From the NCBI GenBank assembly GCA_958418185.1, contig CATZEP010000002.1:1-64000 (forward strand): a stretch of 64,000 nucleotides of DNA. Direction: 5' to 3'. Below the pieces are notes generated by a model. It made no database searches. It was not told the DNA's origin and saw only the letters and a program-made list of their open reading frames with translations. The position numbers and the translations under genes were made by a program. This DNA comes from an uncultured Collinsella sp. (GTDB taxonomy: Bacteria > Actinomycetota > Coriobacteriia > Coriobacteriales > Coriobacteriaceae). Of this stretch, positions 13,915-22,933 are shown one piece after another. The first letter of the stretch is position 1. Every line of letters begins with the position of its first letter.

Positions 13915-16079
13915 TACGACCCACCGCCCAGGGCACCCGCCAGCGTGGCGACATCGACGGTAAGTGGAATGGAACCGCCGCCGGGCAGCGGAATCTCCGC
14001 TAGCGTGAACACCGCACCGCTGATGGTGCGCTCGACTTGATATTCCAGCGCCTCGCAAAGCGCCTTGGGGTCGGTCACGCCCAGCGGAATACTTCGTAGC
14101 TTGTCCTGCACTTTAGAAAGACCTATGATGTCAGACCCGGGGCTCTTGATGACATTGGCGGTGTCAGTCAGCACCGGCTTTCGCAGGCGCAAGTCGCACG
14201 GCTCCAAGCCCAGCGCCGCCACGGACGCCGAAACGGTATCGCCGAGCCACGATGCAATGGAGCCCAGCGCGCCACTGCTCCCTCCCAGGCCATCGATCAT
14301 CTCATCCATAAGCTCGTCGGCCGAGCCCTGGATATCTCCGTATCCCACAAGCAGCCGTCCCCAAACATCCATGACGCCATCGAGTACGCCGGCAACGCCA
14401 CCCGAACGCTCCTCCAACGTCGAGAAAAACCGCGAGAGAACGTTGTTCTGCGCCGTCGCGTCATCGGGCGCCAGCACCGCAGCAGAGATTGCGCCGCGAT
14501 CGCCAAGCCTGACTGTCGTGTTAAACGAAGAGTTGAGCTCATCGGGGCTCGAGATGGCACCCGAAACCGCAAGGGCAACCACGCCATTTCGCCCGGGCGG
14601 GGCGATACGCGGACGCTCTCCCGAAAGCGCTTTAATGGCCTCGTCAAACGCATTGCCCGCACGGTCAGCCTCGTCCTCGGTCTGGCGCATGAGCTCGAGC
14701 TCTTTGTTGCGGCATTCGACGTAGTCTTCCAGAGCGTCTTTGAATCGATCAAAGTGGTACTCGAAGCCGTTTTCGATAGAAGTCGAAGGAGCCGCAACGG
14801 CACCGAGCGACGAAACACCAAAATGGCATCTATTGCATTTGTCCTGCCCGTCATAAGCAGCAACCGAGGCTAGCCCGCATGGCGCCCCCTTCTTATAGTT
14901 GGGGCAGCTCGTTCCATAATGCAGATACGTTTTGCCATCGTTGGTACTGGTTGGCCACGCCGCATCGGTATAGAGCTCCGTCGCTCGCACCTCGTCAGTG
15001 TTGCGCGGCAACAGCGGGATATAGGAAGCGACTTCATCTCCGTCCTCGGTTACATATGCACGATTGACCTCTGCGCTCGCATAGGTATAGAACGCCTTGC
15101 GCGCTGCCGACTCCGCCTTCGTCTCGACACTTGAGCCCTGAGGCGCCTCGTTTGCAAGGCGCAAGCGGTAATAGGCCTTCGCGCGATCGAGCGCCACTTG
15201 CGGCTCCCATGTGACGCTCGAGGCATAGTGCGGATTCTCAATATCCGAAAGCTTCGCCAAACTCTTCGCGCGTTCCCACATGCATGAGCAACTGCCGACC
15301 GAAGCCGGATCCGACCCGCCGCAATCCGCAAGCCAGGCGCGCTCTTTTGCTTTCGCCGTCTCCTCCGAGGCCTTCTGCAGCTCATCTGCTGCGCGTTCCA
15401 GATCTTTCGATGTGTCTTTAATGACATCGGTCGAGATCTCGGACCCTTCGAGCGCAACGAAATCTGACTCGGACGTCCTGGGGACGGCGAGCGCCGTACC
15501 GGTATAGGTCGCACCTTCGGTTTCCTGCGCCGAAACCGCCTGCGTAGCTCGCGCGGCAACCAGATACGGTAGAGCCGTCTCGATTTTCTGCAGGCCCTCA
15601 GATGCACTCTTGGCAAACTTGTTGCGCGTTTTAATGATCTCGATTCCCGTGTCGACCATATCGCCCGCAGCAAACTCGGCACCCGGAATAAGGATGGCGA
15701 CCAAGCCGGTGCCGATCGTGGCAAACCCCGCCAGGCCCAAACTCAAAATGCTCGCATCCACCACCGTGGCAGCCGTATGGTAAGACGACACCACATTGGC
15801 GCCTGCCAGCGCGCCGCTATCGGCAGCCACCTGGGTGTCCCCGGCACGCGACATGCTCCATATCGCCGCCGTCGACGAAAACAGCAACGTGAGCACCACC
15901 AAGATGACCACCGCAGAGGAGAGCGTGGTATAGGCACCGTCTTCGATAAACAGGTCGATCCCGGCTCGACCCATAAAGCCGCCTCGCTTGCAGCGAGCAC
16001 GCGGTCGGCAACGGCCCGCAAGCCCCCTCGTCACCTTCAACAGGCAGCGCTTAATCCCATGCAGCAATCCATGAATCAT
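13914..16079 (-). CDS. Large TadG-like membrane-anchored protein
   Basis: A 721-residue protein with a basic leader (MIHGLLHGIKRCLLK), one N-terminal membrane helix (SSAVVILVVLTLLFSSTAAIW, about 54-74) and a large extracellular part. After the helix comes DTQVAADSGALAGANV, the ADSGALAGA-type pattern of TadG/TadE-like proteins, and another hydrophobic stretch (ILSLGLAGFATIGTGLVAIL). A helical region rich in Ala/Glu/Lys (about 210-270) and Cys pairs (CGGSD, CSCMW, CNRCH) follow, so disulfides or metal binding are possible. GGAGG precedes the ATG at 16077-16079, which overlaps the upstream gene by 29 bp. Role inferred from context only. Confidence 0.72.
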   Translation of the reverse strand: MIHGLLHGIKRCLLKVTRGLAGRCRPRARCKRGGFMGRAGIDLFIEDGAYTTLSSAVVILVVLTLLFSSTAAIWSMSRAGDTQVAADSGALAGANVVSSYHTAATVVDASILSLGLAGFATIGTGLVAILIPGAEFAAGDMVDTGIEIIKTRNKFAKSASEGLQKIETALPYLVAARATQAVSAQETEGATYTGTALAVPRTSESDFVALEGSEISTDVIKDTSKDLERAADELQKASEETAKAKERAWLADCGGSDPASVGSCSCMWERAKSLAKLSDIENPHYASSVTWEPQVALDRAKAYYRLRLANEAPQGSSVETKAESAARKAFYTYASAEVNRAYVTEDGDEVASYIPLLPRNTDEVRATELYTDAAWPTSTNDGKTYLHYGTSCPNYKKGAPCGLASVAAYDGQDKCNRCHFGVSSLGAVAAPSTSIENGFEYHFDRFKDALEDYVECRNKELELMRQTEDEADRAGNAFDEAIKALSGERPRIAPPGRNGVVALAVSGAISSPDELNSSFNTTVRLGDRGAISAAVLAPDDATAQNNVLSRFFSTLEERSGGVAGVLDGVMDVWGRLLVGYGDIQGSADELMDEMIDGLGGSSGALGSIASWLGDTVSASVAALGLEPCDLRLRKPVLTDTANVIKSPGSDIIGLSKVQDKLRSIPLGVTDPKALCEALEYQVERTISGAVFTLAEIPLPGGGSIPLTVDVATLAGALGGGS

Positions 16080-16551
16080 AATCTCCCTCCAGCCACTCGG
16101 GACGCGATCGATACGAGACGTCGGCCTTAAGCTCGACATAGCCGTTATGGCCTGCGCTACCCATAGCCTGCGCAAACGCACCGATCACGGGCAGCGGTTT
16201 AACCTCGCCGGTAACGGAAACGGACGAGACGCCGCCCGCATCGGCCCGACCAAGCTCGATATCCCACGACAGGGGCCCGCCGGCATGGAAAATCGAAACG
16301 TCGGGAACCGCGGCAAGACGGCGGCGGGCAAACTCCTTAATATCCTCGTCATCCCCCACCGTCGTCGTGGTCATGAGCCGCGCGGTCTCGGCGGCGGCAG
16401 ACTCCATGACCGCGCGTGTATAGAGCAGGCACACCGGCTGCAGCGCCAACAGGACGAGCGTCAGAAACGTCGGCAGTAGGAATGCCGCCTCGACCGTAGA
16501 CTGCGCCCGGTCCTCGCGCGCAACATCAATAGAGCACGATGTCCTTAGCAC
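16051..16551 (-). CDS. TadE-like pseudopilin
   Basis: TadE-type protein with the leader VAREDRAQSTVEAAF and hydrophobic helix LLPTFLTLVLLALQPVCLLY, then a soluble domain ending in YRSRPEWLEGDYDSWIAAWD. The start is uncertain: GTG at 16549-16551 gives 166 residues and overlaps the upstream gene by 26 bp, but has no clear ribosome site and may rely on coupling. Longer readings upstream run through another gene. It overlaps the TadG-like gene at its 3' end, so the genes form a tight chain. Confidence 0.75.
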   Translation of the reverse strand: MLRTSCSIDVAREDRAQSTVEAAFLLPTFLTLVLLALQPVCLLYTRAVMESAAAETARLMTTTTVGDDEDIKEFARRRLAAVPDVSIFHAGGPLSWDIELGRADAGGVSSVSVTGEVKPLPVIGAFAQAMGSAGHNGYVELKADVSYRSRPEWLEGDYDSWIAAWD

Positions 16552-16744
16552 CCGCAGCAGCGTCGACAACCGATGTCGAGGTGACGCCGTGAGATGCCGT
16601 CCGCTCGACCAGCGCCGCCAAGCGCCCATCGGCACCGGCACGCCAAAGCCCTGCGATCGCCAGCACGATGGAAAGCAGTGCCACCGTGACGATGGCGTAT
16701 TCGACCGTTGCCTGGGCAGATTCCTCGCGCAGGACATCATGCAT
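16526..16744 (-). CDS. Small Flp/TadE-type pilin-like protein, 72 aa
   Basis: 72 residues: leader MHDVLREESAQATVEYAIV, hydrophobic helix TVALLSIVLAIAGLW, then a short polar tail ending KDIVLY. The EESAQATVEYAIV segment is very close to the processed region of the Flp pilin at 17273-17506, so this is a second pilin or minor pilin. AAGGAGGGG lies 9 nt before the ATG at 16742-16744. Confidence 0.8.
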   Translation of the reverse strand: MHDVLREESAQATVEYAIVTVALLSIVLAIAGLWRAGADGRLAALVERTASHGVTSTSVVDAAAGAKDIVLY

Positions 16745-16745
16745 T

Positions 16746-17309
16746 TCACGACCCCTCCTTTGAGTTCGTTGTCTGCGGGGTCAGGCGGACCACGTGCAGG
16801 CGACACGAAGTATCACCAGCATCCGCGGCAACCGTCACCATATCGACCCAGCCGCGTCCGTCACGCACGATGGCGCCCCACACGTTGCCCTTGATGTCGA
16901 GATAGCCGCTCAGAGCAAGTTGCGCCGTGGGCACCTCGCGATAGGCACGCAGCATATCCGCCGCCGCCTCGGTCATCGGTCGGCACTCGGACCATGCGAG
17001 ACGAACAGCGACGGCATTGTTTGCAGGTGAACCCGTTGCAGCGTCCGCTCGCTCGTCGAGTGCTTGCAAGAACGTTTGCGCCGTGACGGCGGCATTCGCA
17101 TCGGCCGCGTCTCGCGCATCGTCTATTTGAGACGCCGCAGCCGAACCCGATCCCACATCCGCGGCAGCCCCTAAACGTTGTTGCCGTGCTGCGTTAAGCC
17201 CCCAAACCGCCACTACCACCGCCACGACCGCACAGGCGAGCACCAGCAACGCGCCGACGGGACGGGCGCCCTCTACAGGCTGTTGATGCCCTCGCTGATA
17301 GCGCTCCAT
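16746..17309 (-). CDS. Membrane-anchored protein of the tad operon, unknown
   Basis: 187 residues: a short basic N-terminus, one membrane helix (VGALLVLACAVVAVVVAVWGL, about 18-38) and an extracytoplasmic domain with an Ala/Asp-rich stalk (about 45-85) followed by a beta-rich part (ALSGYLDIKGNVWGAIVRDGRGW). No family recognised. ATG 17307-17309 overlaps the end of the Flp gene by 37 bp. Position between flp and the pilin-like genes suggests a role in pilus assembly or anchoring. Confidence 0.65.
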   Translation of the reverse strand: MERYQRGHQQPVEGARPVGALLVLACAVVAVVVAVWGLNAARQQRLGAAADVGSGSAAASQIDDARDAADANAAVTAQTFLQALDERADAATGSPANNAVAVRLAWSECRPMTEAAADMLRAYREVPTAQLALSGYLDIKGNVWGAIVRDGRGWVDMVTVAADAGDTSCRLHVVRLTPQTTNSKEGS

Positions 17310-17506
17310 AGATCTTGGACCTTGCCCTTAAATGCGACGATGGCAATGATGGCGATCACCACGAGCACACCGACCAGGATGGCGTACTCGGTGGTGCCCT
17401 GCGCGCTCTCCTCCCGCAGCAGTTCTTCGGCACGCTGGCGAGCGTGAATTGACTGGCAAAACGCCCAACTCCAGACCTTGCCAGCAACGTCAGTCATCGT
17501 ATTCAT
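17273..17506 (-). CDS. flp: Flp-type major pilin
   Basis: 77-residue type IVb (Flp) pilin precursor. After a leader of about 37 residues comes EESAQGTTEYAILVGVLVVI, with the Glu after the expected prepilin cleavage site and a single hydrophobic helix (ILVGVLVVIAIIAIVAF), then the tail KGKVQDLWSAISEGINSL typical of Flp. It would polymerise into the adhesive Tad pilus. AGGGAGGAATAC precedes the ATG at 17504-17506. Cleavage needs a prepilin peptidase, which is not encoded in this window. Confidence 0.88.
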   Translation of the reverse strand: MNTMTDVAGKVWSWAFCQSIHARQRAEELLREESAQGTTEYAILVGVLVVIAIIAIVAFKGKVQDLWSAISEGINSL

Positions 17507-17516
17507 GTATTCCTCC

Positions 17517-18158
17517 CTACATCATCCCGCCTGCTCCCAGCAGCGGGCCCAATATGGACAGAAGCAACGCCGGCAAGATGAGCGTGCCGGTGGGAATCAG
17601 CAGCTTGACCGGCGCGCGCTCGATCTCGCGCTCGACTGCAGCACGATGGGCCGCGCGAATCTCGCGACTTTGGGCTGCCAGCGTCTCGGCAAGCGGGGCA
17701 CCGAGGGCAAGCGCCTGCCCCGCCGTGATGGCAAAGGTTTCGAGCGCCCGCACATCCAGGTCGCGAGCGGCCGCCAGGAGCTCGTCCTCGCGCGTCCCCA
17801 CGCCCACCTGCCACGCCATGCAGGCTCGCTCAAGGCGGAGCGCCAACGTCGATCGGCGATTGGCGCAAAAAACCTCAAGCGCCGCATCGAACGAAAGGCC
17901 AGCCGAAAGTCCCAGACGCACCACGTCGATCATCTCGGACACCTCGCCAAGCGACACCTGCGCCGTACCACCCGTGCCGAGCATGCCCTTCAACCGTGTT
18001 ACCAGGGCATTGGTCACCGAGCGGGCAGCCGCGACAACCAGCAGCGCCTCGCATTTGCAGACCTGGGCGATCTTGCATGCGTCCGCACGATTGAGCCCCG
18101 TCGCGACAAACACACTGAGCGCGCACAGGCACGCCGCGGCCCCGACCAAGACGCTCAT
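17517..18158 (-). CDS. tadC: TadC-like inner-membrane platform protein
   Basis: 213 residues with the T2SF/GspF-type central region: EVSEMIDVVRLGLSAGLSFDAALE (about 70-93), then LDVRALETFAITAGQALALGAPLAETLA, and a C-terminal hydrophobic hairpin LLIPTGTLILPALLLSILGPLL. With TadB it forms the membrane platform for pilus assembly. ATG at 18156-18158 overlaps the tadB stop (ATGA). Longer readings upstream run into tadB. Confidence 0.88.
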   Translation of the reverse strand: MSVLVGAAACLCALSVFVATGLNRADACKIAQVCKCEALLVVAAARSVTNALVTRLKGMLGTGGTAQVSLGEVSEMIDVVRLGLSAGLSFDAALEVFCANRRSTLALRLERACMAWQVGVGTREDELLAAARDLDVRALETFAITAGQALALGAPLAETLAAQSREIRAAHRAAVEREIERAPVKLLIPTGTLILPALLLSILGPLLGAGGMM

Positions 18159-19081
18159 AGCTCCACCCGCATAATGCGTCGGATGACCACCAGGGCGACG
18201 GCGTTGAGAGCAAGTCCCAGCACCACGGCACCTGCACCCGCCGGCGTTGCAAGGCCGCGGCGAAAGTCGGCCGAAAGCAGCGCCAGCACTGCGCACATAC
18301 CCGCCGGCATCGCCGAGACCATGTGTGCCGACATACGAGCCTGCGACGTCTTGACGTCCAAGCGGCGCTTGAGCTCAATGCGCTCCCCCACCATGCTCGA
18401 TGCCTCGGATAACAGGTCGGCAAGCGGGGCACCGGTTCGCTGCGACACCTTGAGTGCCAAAGTGACAAGCGAAAGGCCGGGGGCATCGATACGGTCGAGT
18501 AGGTCATCCAACGCATCAGTCGCCGAGACGCCGCAGTCGATCGCCGCCGCCACGCGCAAAAACTCGGTATGCACCGGCTCTTGCGCGTGAGTTCCCACAA
18601 ACCTCATGCCCTGGGCCAGCGAATGACCCGAGGCGAGCGACATGGAAAGTGCGGTAAACGCCTCGGGCATGGCCTCTTCTGCATCGTGTTGCTCGCGCCG
18701 GCTCTCAAAGCCATCCCGAGCGGCGCCAACGGCAATCGGAGCAACAAGTCCCAAGGCAAATCCGAGGGGCGATAACGACACCATCGTTAGTAAAACGCAG
18801 CAGACACCGCTCGATAGCAGCAGAAACGCCAAACGCCCCGAAGCATCTTCAATCACGAGGCCAAGGCGATGCGCCGGAGCCAGCGATGCCCACGAACGGG
18901 CGATCTTTTTCAACAGATCGTTTTCCACCAGCTCACGCGGCAGCTTCTCTGCCACCGTCTCGAGCGCCTGACGCGCCAGTTCCGCCGGCGGCACGCGCGG
19001 CGCGCGAGGCTCCGCCCCGCACGCCACCGCGGCAGAAAGTCCTGTCAAGCCCCCTACGACGAGGGGCACAACGATCTCCAC
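18155..19081 (-). CDS. tadB: TadB-like inner-membrane platform protein
   Basis: 308 residues with membrane helices at the N-terminus, at about 88-125 (LAFLLLSSGVCCVLLTMVSL; LGFALGLVAPIAVGAA) and at the C-terminus. The T2SF domain reads AMPEAFTALSMSLASGHSLAQGMRFVG and AIDCGVSATDALDDLL. Pairs with TadC, and its cytoplasmic face contacts the TadA ATPase. It overlaps tadA by 28 bp and tadC by 4 bp. Confidence 0.9.
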   Translation of the reverse strand: MEIVVPLVVGGLTGLSAAVACGAEPRAPRVPPAELARQALETVAEKLPRELVENDLLKKIARSWASLAPAHRLGLVIEDASGRLAFLLLSSGVCCVLLTMVSLSPLGFALGLVAPIAVGAARDGFESRREQHDAEEAMPEAFTALSMSLASGHSLAQGMRFVGTHAQEPVHTEFLRVAAAIDCGVSATDALDDLLDRIDAPGLSLVTLALKVSQRTGAPLADLLSEASSMVGERIELKRRLDVKTSQARMSAHMVSAMPAGMCAVLALLSADFRRGLATPAGAGAVVLGLALNAVALVVIRRIMRVEL

Positions 19082-20382
19082 TCGTCCACCTCCTCTTGCG
19101 TAAGCGTTCCCGAGCGCAGGCCCTCTGCGATAAACGGAGGCTCGCGATCGAGCGTCCAGGCGCGCGTGGCGGCATCGAACGTCACGTAGCGCTCAAGCTC
19201 CACGCCGCCTGATGTGCAGCGTCGCACCCCCGAATAGGAGGACACGAAACGCCTGCCGTCCGCATGGCGCTCGGACATCACGATGCCGTCGAGCGCCATG
19301 GCAATCTGCTCCTCGATAAGCTCGCTCGGCAGGTCGATGCCATAGCGCGCAAGCAGCGTCAAACGCACCACGGTCTCCTGCTCGGTGCCCGCATGAAGCG
19401 TGGTGAGCGACCCATCGTGCCCGGTGTTCATGGCCTGCAGCATGTCGCAACATTCCGCACCGCGCACCTCACCCACCACGATGCGGTCGGGACGCATGCG
19501 CAGGGCGTTGGTCACCAGGTCGCGGATTGTCACCGCGCCCTCGCCCTCAATTGAAGCCTCACGCGCCTCCAGGCGAACCACATGCGGGTGATGCGCAAAC
19601 TTGAGCTCGGCGGAGTCCTCGATCGTCACGATGCGCTCGCCGGTGGATATCTCGCACGATAGCGCGTTGAGCAGTGTGGTCTTGCCCGACCCCGTGCCAC
19701 CTGCAACCGCCAAATCCTGACGCAGCGATACCGCGCACGACAGCAGCTGTGCATACCAAAGCGGTAGCGACCCCAGGCTCACAAGCTCGTCCAACGAACA
19801 GATGCGGTCTGAAAACTTGCGGATGGTGAGGATCGGCCCATCGATCGCCACAGGCGGAATCACCGCGTTGACGCGATAGCCCGTCTTGAGGCGCGCGTTG
19901 ACGATGGGGCTGCGCTCGTCGATGCGCCTGCCCAGTGGCGAGATGATGCGGTCGATGAGCACGCGGATCTGCTCGTCATCCTCAAACGCATGCTGGATGG
20001 GATATAGGACGCCGCCGCGCTCAAAGAAAGCCGATCGGCAGCCGTTGACCATGATCTCGGTGACGGTGTCGTCCTCGATGAGCGGCTGCAGCGGGCCCAG
20101 GCCCACCACGTCGTCCAGGATCTCATCGATGATGGTCTCGCGCTCGGGCGTCGCCAGGTCGCCCGGCTCCTCCACGTTGAGCGCCGCCTCCACCGCAGGA
20201 CGCAATTCCGAGCGGGCGCGCGCCGGATCGATGTATGCGCTGATACGCGCCACCTCGTCATAGCCCATGCGGTCCATCACGGCGCGCTTGGTGCGGCGCT
20301 TGACGGCACGGTGGCGCCCCGCATCAACAGGCGCCGCCGCCGCGGCCGCACCGGCTTCCTTAATCCTTGTTTGCAAGCTCAT
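19054..20382 (-). CDS. tadA: TadA/CpaF family secretion ATPase
   Basis: 442-residue type II/IV secretion ATPase powering Tad pilus assembly. It contains the N-terminal domain with [20 protein letters not shown] (about 93-112), Walker [15 protein letters not shown] (about 228-241), the Asp box TIEDSAEL, Walker B region [14 protein letters not shown] (about 295-308) and the His box [13 protein letters not shown] (about 318-330). All key residues are present, so it should be active. The N-terminus is basic and Ala-rich. ATG at 20380-20382 overlaps the tadZ stop. Confidence 0.95.
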   Translation of the reverse strand: MSLQTRIKEAGAAAAAAPVDAGRHRAVKRRTKRAVMDRMGYDEVARISAYIDPARARSELRPAVEAALNVEEPGDLATPERETIIDEILDDVVGLGPLQPLIEDDTVTEIMVNGCRSAFFERGGVLYPIQHAFEDDEQIRVLIDRIISPLGRRIDERSPIVNARLKTGYRVNAVIPPVAIDGPILTIRKFSDRICSLDELVSLGSLPLWYAQLLSCAVSLRQDLAVAGGTGSGKTTLLNALSCEISTGERIVTIEDSAELKFAHHPHVVRLEAREASIEGEGAVTIRDLVTNALRMRPDRIVVGEVRGAECCDMLQAMNTGHDGSLTTLHAGTEQETVVRLTLLARYGIDLPSELIEEQIAMALDGIVMSERHADGRRFVSSYSGVRRCTSGGVELERYVTFDAATRAWTLDREPPFIAEGLRSGTLTQEEVDEWRSLCPSS

Positions 20383-22025
20383 CGCGAATCACCCTCGCGC
20401 GACCAGGGAAGACGGATGCGCGGGCGCTCGGTGCGCGTCGCCCGGTCGGTGACCATGTCACTCCAGGGACCGATGGCGCAGCCCAGCTCCACGAGCATCT
20501 CGCGCGTGGCTTCGCGCACGCTGGTGGCAAAAGCGCTGGTCTGGCCCACCACCTCGTCAGCACGGCCGAATGCCATGAGCGCCGTCAAGTCCTGCCCGCC
20601 GTCGGCAATGCGAATCTTGGAGCTCAACGCGCAGGTAATCTCAAAGCACATGGCGACATCCTCGTCGGCGCCGCGCGCGCCAAACCGGTTGAATACGGCG
20701 CTCATGCGCGTACGCGGCACGCCCACACGGCTCGCCAACTCGATGACGCGTGCCGCGGACGTCGCAGACGACACCGATGGATCGCCCACGACCAGGCAGC
20801 GGTCGCTCGCCGCCACCGCGGCCGCCACGGCGTCGCCCCAAAAGACCGAGGTGTCGACAAGCACCACGTCGGATTCGCGGCGCAAGACATCGAGCAACAG
20901 CTCCACCGGACGCGCCATGAGCTCGGCCTGTTCGGGCGCGGCGACCGGGCCCCAAAGCGTAACGCCCGGGGCCACGCGCATCGAGGCGGCCACGATGTCC
21001 GATTCGGCAAGTGTGCCCGCAGCCGATGGCTCGATAAGCGTCGCCATGTCATGCGGGGTATCGGCACCCAGCAGGTCGTAGAGGTTTCCAAACATCAGGT
21101 CCAAGTCGAGCACGGCAGCGCGCAGGCCCAGCAGCGACGCCGCGTGCGCCATGGCGGCGACGATCGTCGACTTGCCGCAACCGCCCGAACCCGAGACGGC
21201 GCAGACAACCGGGGCTCGATGCGACGGGGTAGCGGCATCTGCCGGCGGCGTGGGGGCAGGCGGCGCCGGCACGGGCGGCAACGTCCCCGTCTCCCCGGCA
21301 GCGCTCATATGCTGCGCCCAAGCCGGCATGGCAGGCTGCTCGGTCCGCGGGGCCGAATCTGGGGACTTCACGGTCGCATCGACACGAACATTGTCGTTCC
21401 CGGCAAGTCCCTCAACCTCGTCGAGCTCATCGACCAGGCTCACGCCATGCACGTATCCCATATCTACAGCCAAAAGATCCTCGCCATACGGCACCGGCTC
21501 TCCGACTTCATCGTATGCAAGGGGGTCCCGGGGACACCGACCATGCTCGGCTTCCGCTTTTCCACAATCATCAACACGCGGGCCTCTTGTAGCGCGAGGC
21601 GCCCCGGGTTCCCCATCAACAAAAGCATCGGGCTCAATCGTCATACACCGGCCGTAATCAACCGTTCCCTCGCCCGCGCGCCCGTTGCCGCATATGCTGC
21701 GCGCAGCGATAACCTCGGTCGCCCCTGCGCGAAACAGCCCCTCGATATCCGAAGGATCGAGCGTCTCTATCAGTACGACCACGCGGCTCACGCGGCCCTC
21801 GGCCGTCAGGCGCGCAACAGTCTTTCGCACGTCTTCGGCATCGAACAGGGTCGCCGCGATAATCGCCGCCCCGCGACGCGACGGAAACGCCCGCGCCATG
21901 GACACCAGCCCATCCAGGTCGCCCACGCGAAGCACCTGCGCGCCCGCATCGCGGCCCTCGACTTCCCGCTGCAGCAATCCGTAATCACCGCACGCGCAGC
22001 ATGCAAGCCAGATCGCTTTCATCAC
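20379..22025 (-). CDS. tadZ: TadZ/CpaE-like MinD-type ATPase
   Basis: 548 residues. The N-terminal domain of about 110 residues resembles a receiver-like region (VVVLIETLDPSDIEGLFRAGA). A long, low-complexity acidic and Pro-rich linker follows (about 115-265), then a MinD/ParA ATPase domain with deviant Walker A SGSGGCGKSTIVAAMAHA (about 275-292), AAVLDLDLMFGNLYDLL and VVLVDTSVFWGDA. TadZ proteins place the pilus machinery at the cell pole. The linker is longer than in many relatives. It overlaps cpaB and tadA by 4 bp each. Confidence 0.88.
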   Translation of the reverse strand: MMKAIWLACCACGDYGLLQREVEGRDAGAQVLRVGDLDGLVSMARAFPSRRGAAIIAATLFDAEDVRKTVARLTAEGRVSRVVVLIETLDPSDIEGLFRAGATEVIAARSICGNGRAGEGTVDYGRCMTIEPDAFVDGEPGAPRATRGPRVDDCGKAEAEHGRCPRDPLAYDEVGEPVPYGEDLLAVDMGYVHGVSLVDELDEVEGLAGNDNVRVDATVKSPDSAPRTEQPAMPAWAQHMSAAGETGTLPPVPAPPAPTPPADAATPSHRAPVVCAVSGSGGCGKSTIVAAMAHAASLLGLRAAVLDLDLMFGNLYDLLGADTPHDMATLIEPSAAGTLAESDIVAASMRVAPGVTLWGPVAAPEQAELMARPVELLLDVLRRESDVVLVDTSVFWGDAVAAAVAASDRCLVVGDPSVSSATSAARVIELASRVGVPRTRMSAVFNRFGARGADEDVAMCFEITCALSSKIRIADGGQDLTALMAFGRADEVVGQTSAFATSVREATREMLVELGCAIGPWSDMVTDRATRTERPRIRLPWSREGDSR

Positions 22026-22681
22026 TCGTCGCCTCCGCTCTTTTTGCCGCGCACCGTGGCGGGAATCGTCAAACTGACCGTCCCCTTACCCGAGGCCCCC
22101 AGCAATTCCTTAACGTCTTCGGGGTCGGCCGCCAGCGTCACCCATTCGATCTTGCCTTCACGCGTGGCGCCGGCATCTTCGCTGGTATCGATTACGCGCG
22201 CGCCGCACAGCCGATCGGTTACGCCGTCCTTTTGCACGTACACGTCCACGTAGCTGCCCACGCCCGTGGCGCCCCCGACCGAATGCTCGGCATCGACCGC
22301 CACCGAAACGGCGACCTTGCCTTTGGGCACCTCGAGCGTGTGGGTTTCGGCCTTGGTGTAGACATCGCAAATCACGGCATTTTTAGGGATGCGCGAGGTC
22401 GTCACGTCGCCGCGCACCTGGCGCAGCTCGGTCGCCGCATCGCGCGGCAGCAGGCTCGCCAGCCATTCCTGGGTTATGACATTGGTCTCGTCGAGGGTCT
22501 CGCCCGCATCGATATCACGCGCCGCGACGCACACCTCGACGCGATCGCCGCCATACTTGGCCAGCGTCTCGGCCTGGACCTGCTCAGCCTGCGAGCGAAT
22601 CGACGATGCGTAGACCATGCAGAGCAGCGCGGCGAGCACACCCGCGATTAGACTGATGGCGATGCGCTTGCTCTTGTTCAC
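22022..22681 (-). CDS. cpaB: CpaB/RcpC-like SAF-domain protein
   Basis: 219 residues: one N-terminal membrane helix (IAISLIAGVLAALLCMVYA, about 6-24) and a SAF domain (VEVCVAARDIDAGETLDETNV, about 49-69), then KGKVAVSVAVDAEHSVGGATGVGSYVDVYV, matching the RcpC/CpaB family. It acts at the outer face of the membrane in Tad systems. I start at GTG 22679-22681, 5 nt after GAGAGGAG; a TTG five codons upstream is less likely. First gene of the tad operon. Confidence 0.85.
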   Translation of the reverse strand: MNKSKRIAISLIAGVLAALLCMVYASSIRSQAEQVQAETLAKYGGDRVEVCVAARDIDAGETLDETNVITQEWLASLLPRDAATELRQVRGDVTTSRIPKNAVICDVYTKAETHTLEVPKGKVAVSVAVDAEHSVGGATGVGSYVDVYVQKDGVTDRLCGARVIDTSEDAGATREGKIEWVTLAADPEDVKELLGASGKGTVSLTIPATVRGKKSGGDE

Positions 22682-22794
22682 GGCCGCTCCTCTCAAGGTA
22701 GCACCGGGCGGATGCCCGTAGCACCATTGTCCGAGCGGGCAAGCAGCAAAACGGTGCGATCGCGATCTTGGTTTTGAGTGTCAAACCAATTGCC

Positions 22795-22834
22795 GACCAA
22801 AAGCTGACCGGCCCGTCAAGCTCGTGGCAAGGTT
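22795..22834. repeat. Two-part intergenic motif shared with 56560-56607
   Basis: GACCAAAAGCTGACC (22795-22809) is followed by CCGTCAAGCTCGTGGCAAGG (22813-22832). Both words occur again at 56593-56607 (exact) and 56560-56581 (20 of 22), in swapped order. They lie upstream of the tad operon. Repeat family or regulator site. Confidence 0.5.
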
Positions 22835-22879
22835 TTGGTCAGCACGTCGGCAAAACGCACGTTTAGGGGCGCATCGGCA

Positions 22880-22920
22880 ATAAAAAAGCCGCCTCCCGTA
22901 CCGTTGGAAGACGGCTGTCA
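22880..22920 (-). terminator. Terminator of rsgA
   Basis: Minus-strand stem AGCCGTCTTCC/GGGAGGCGGCT with loop AACGGTAC, followed by TTTTTTATT. Confidence 0.8.
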
Positions 22921-22933
22921 TAGGTAGATTCAA

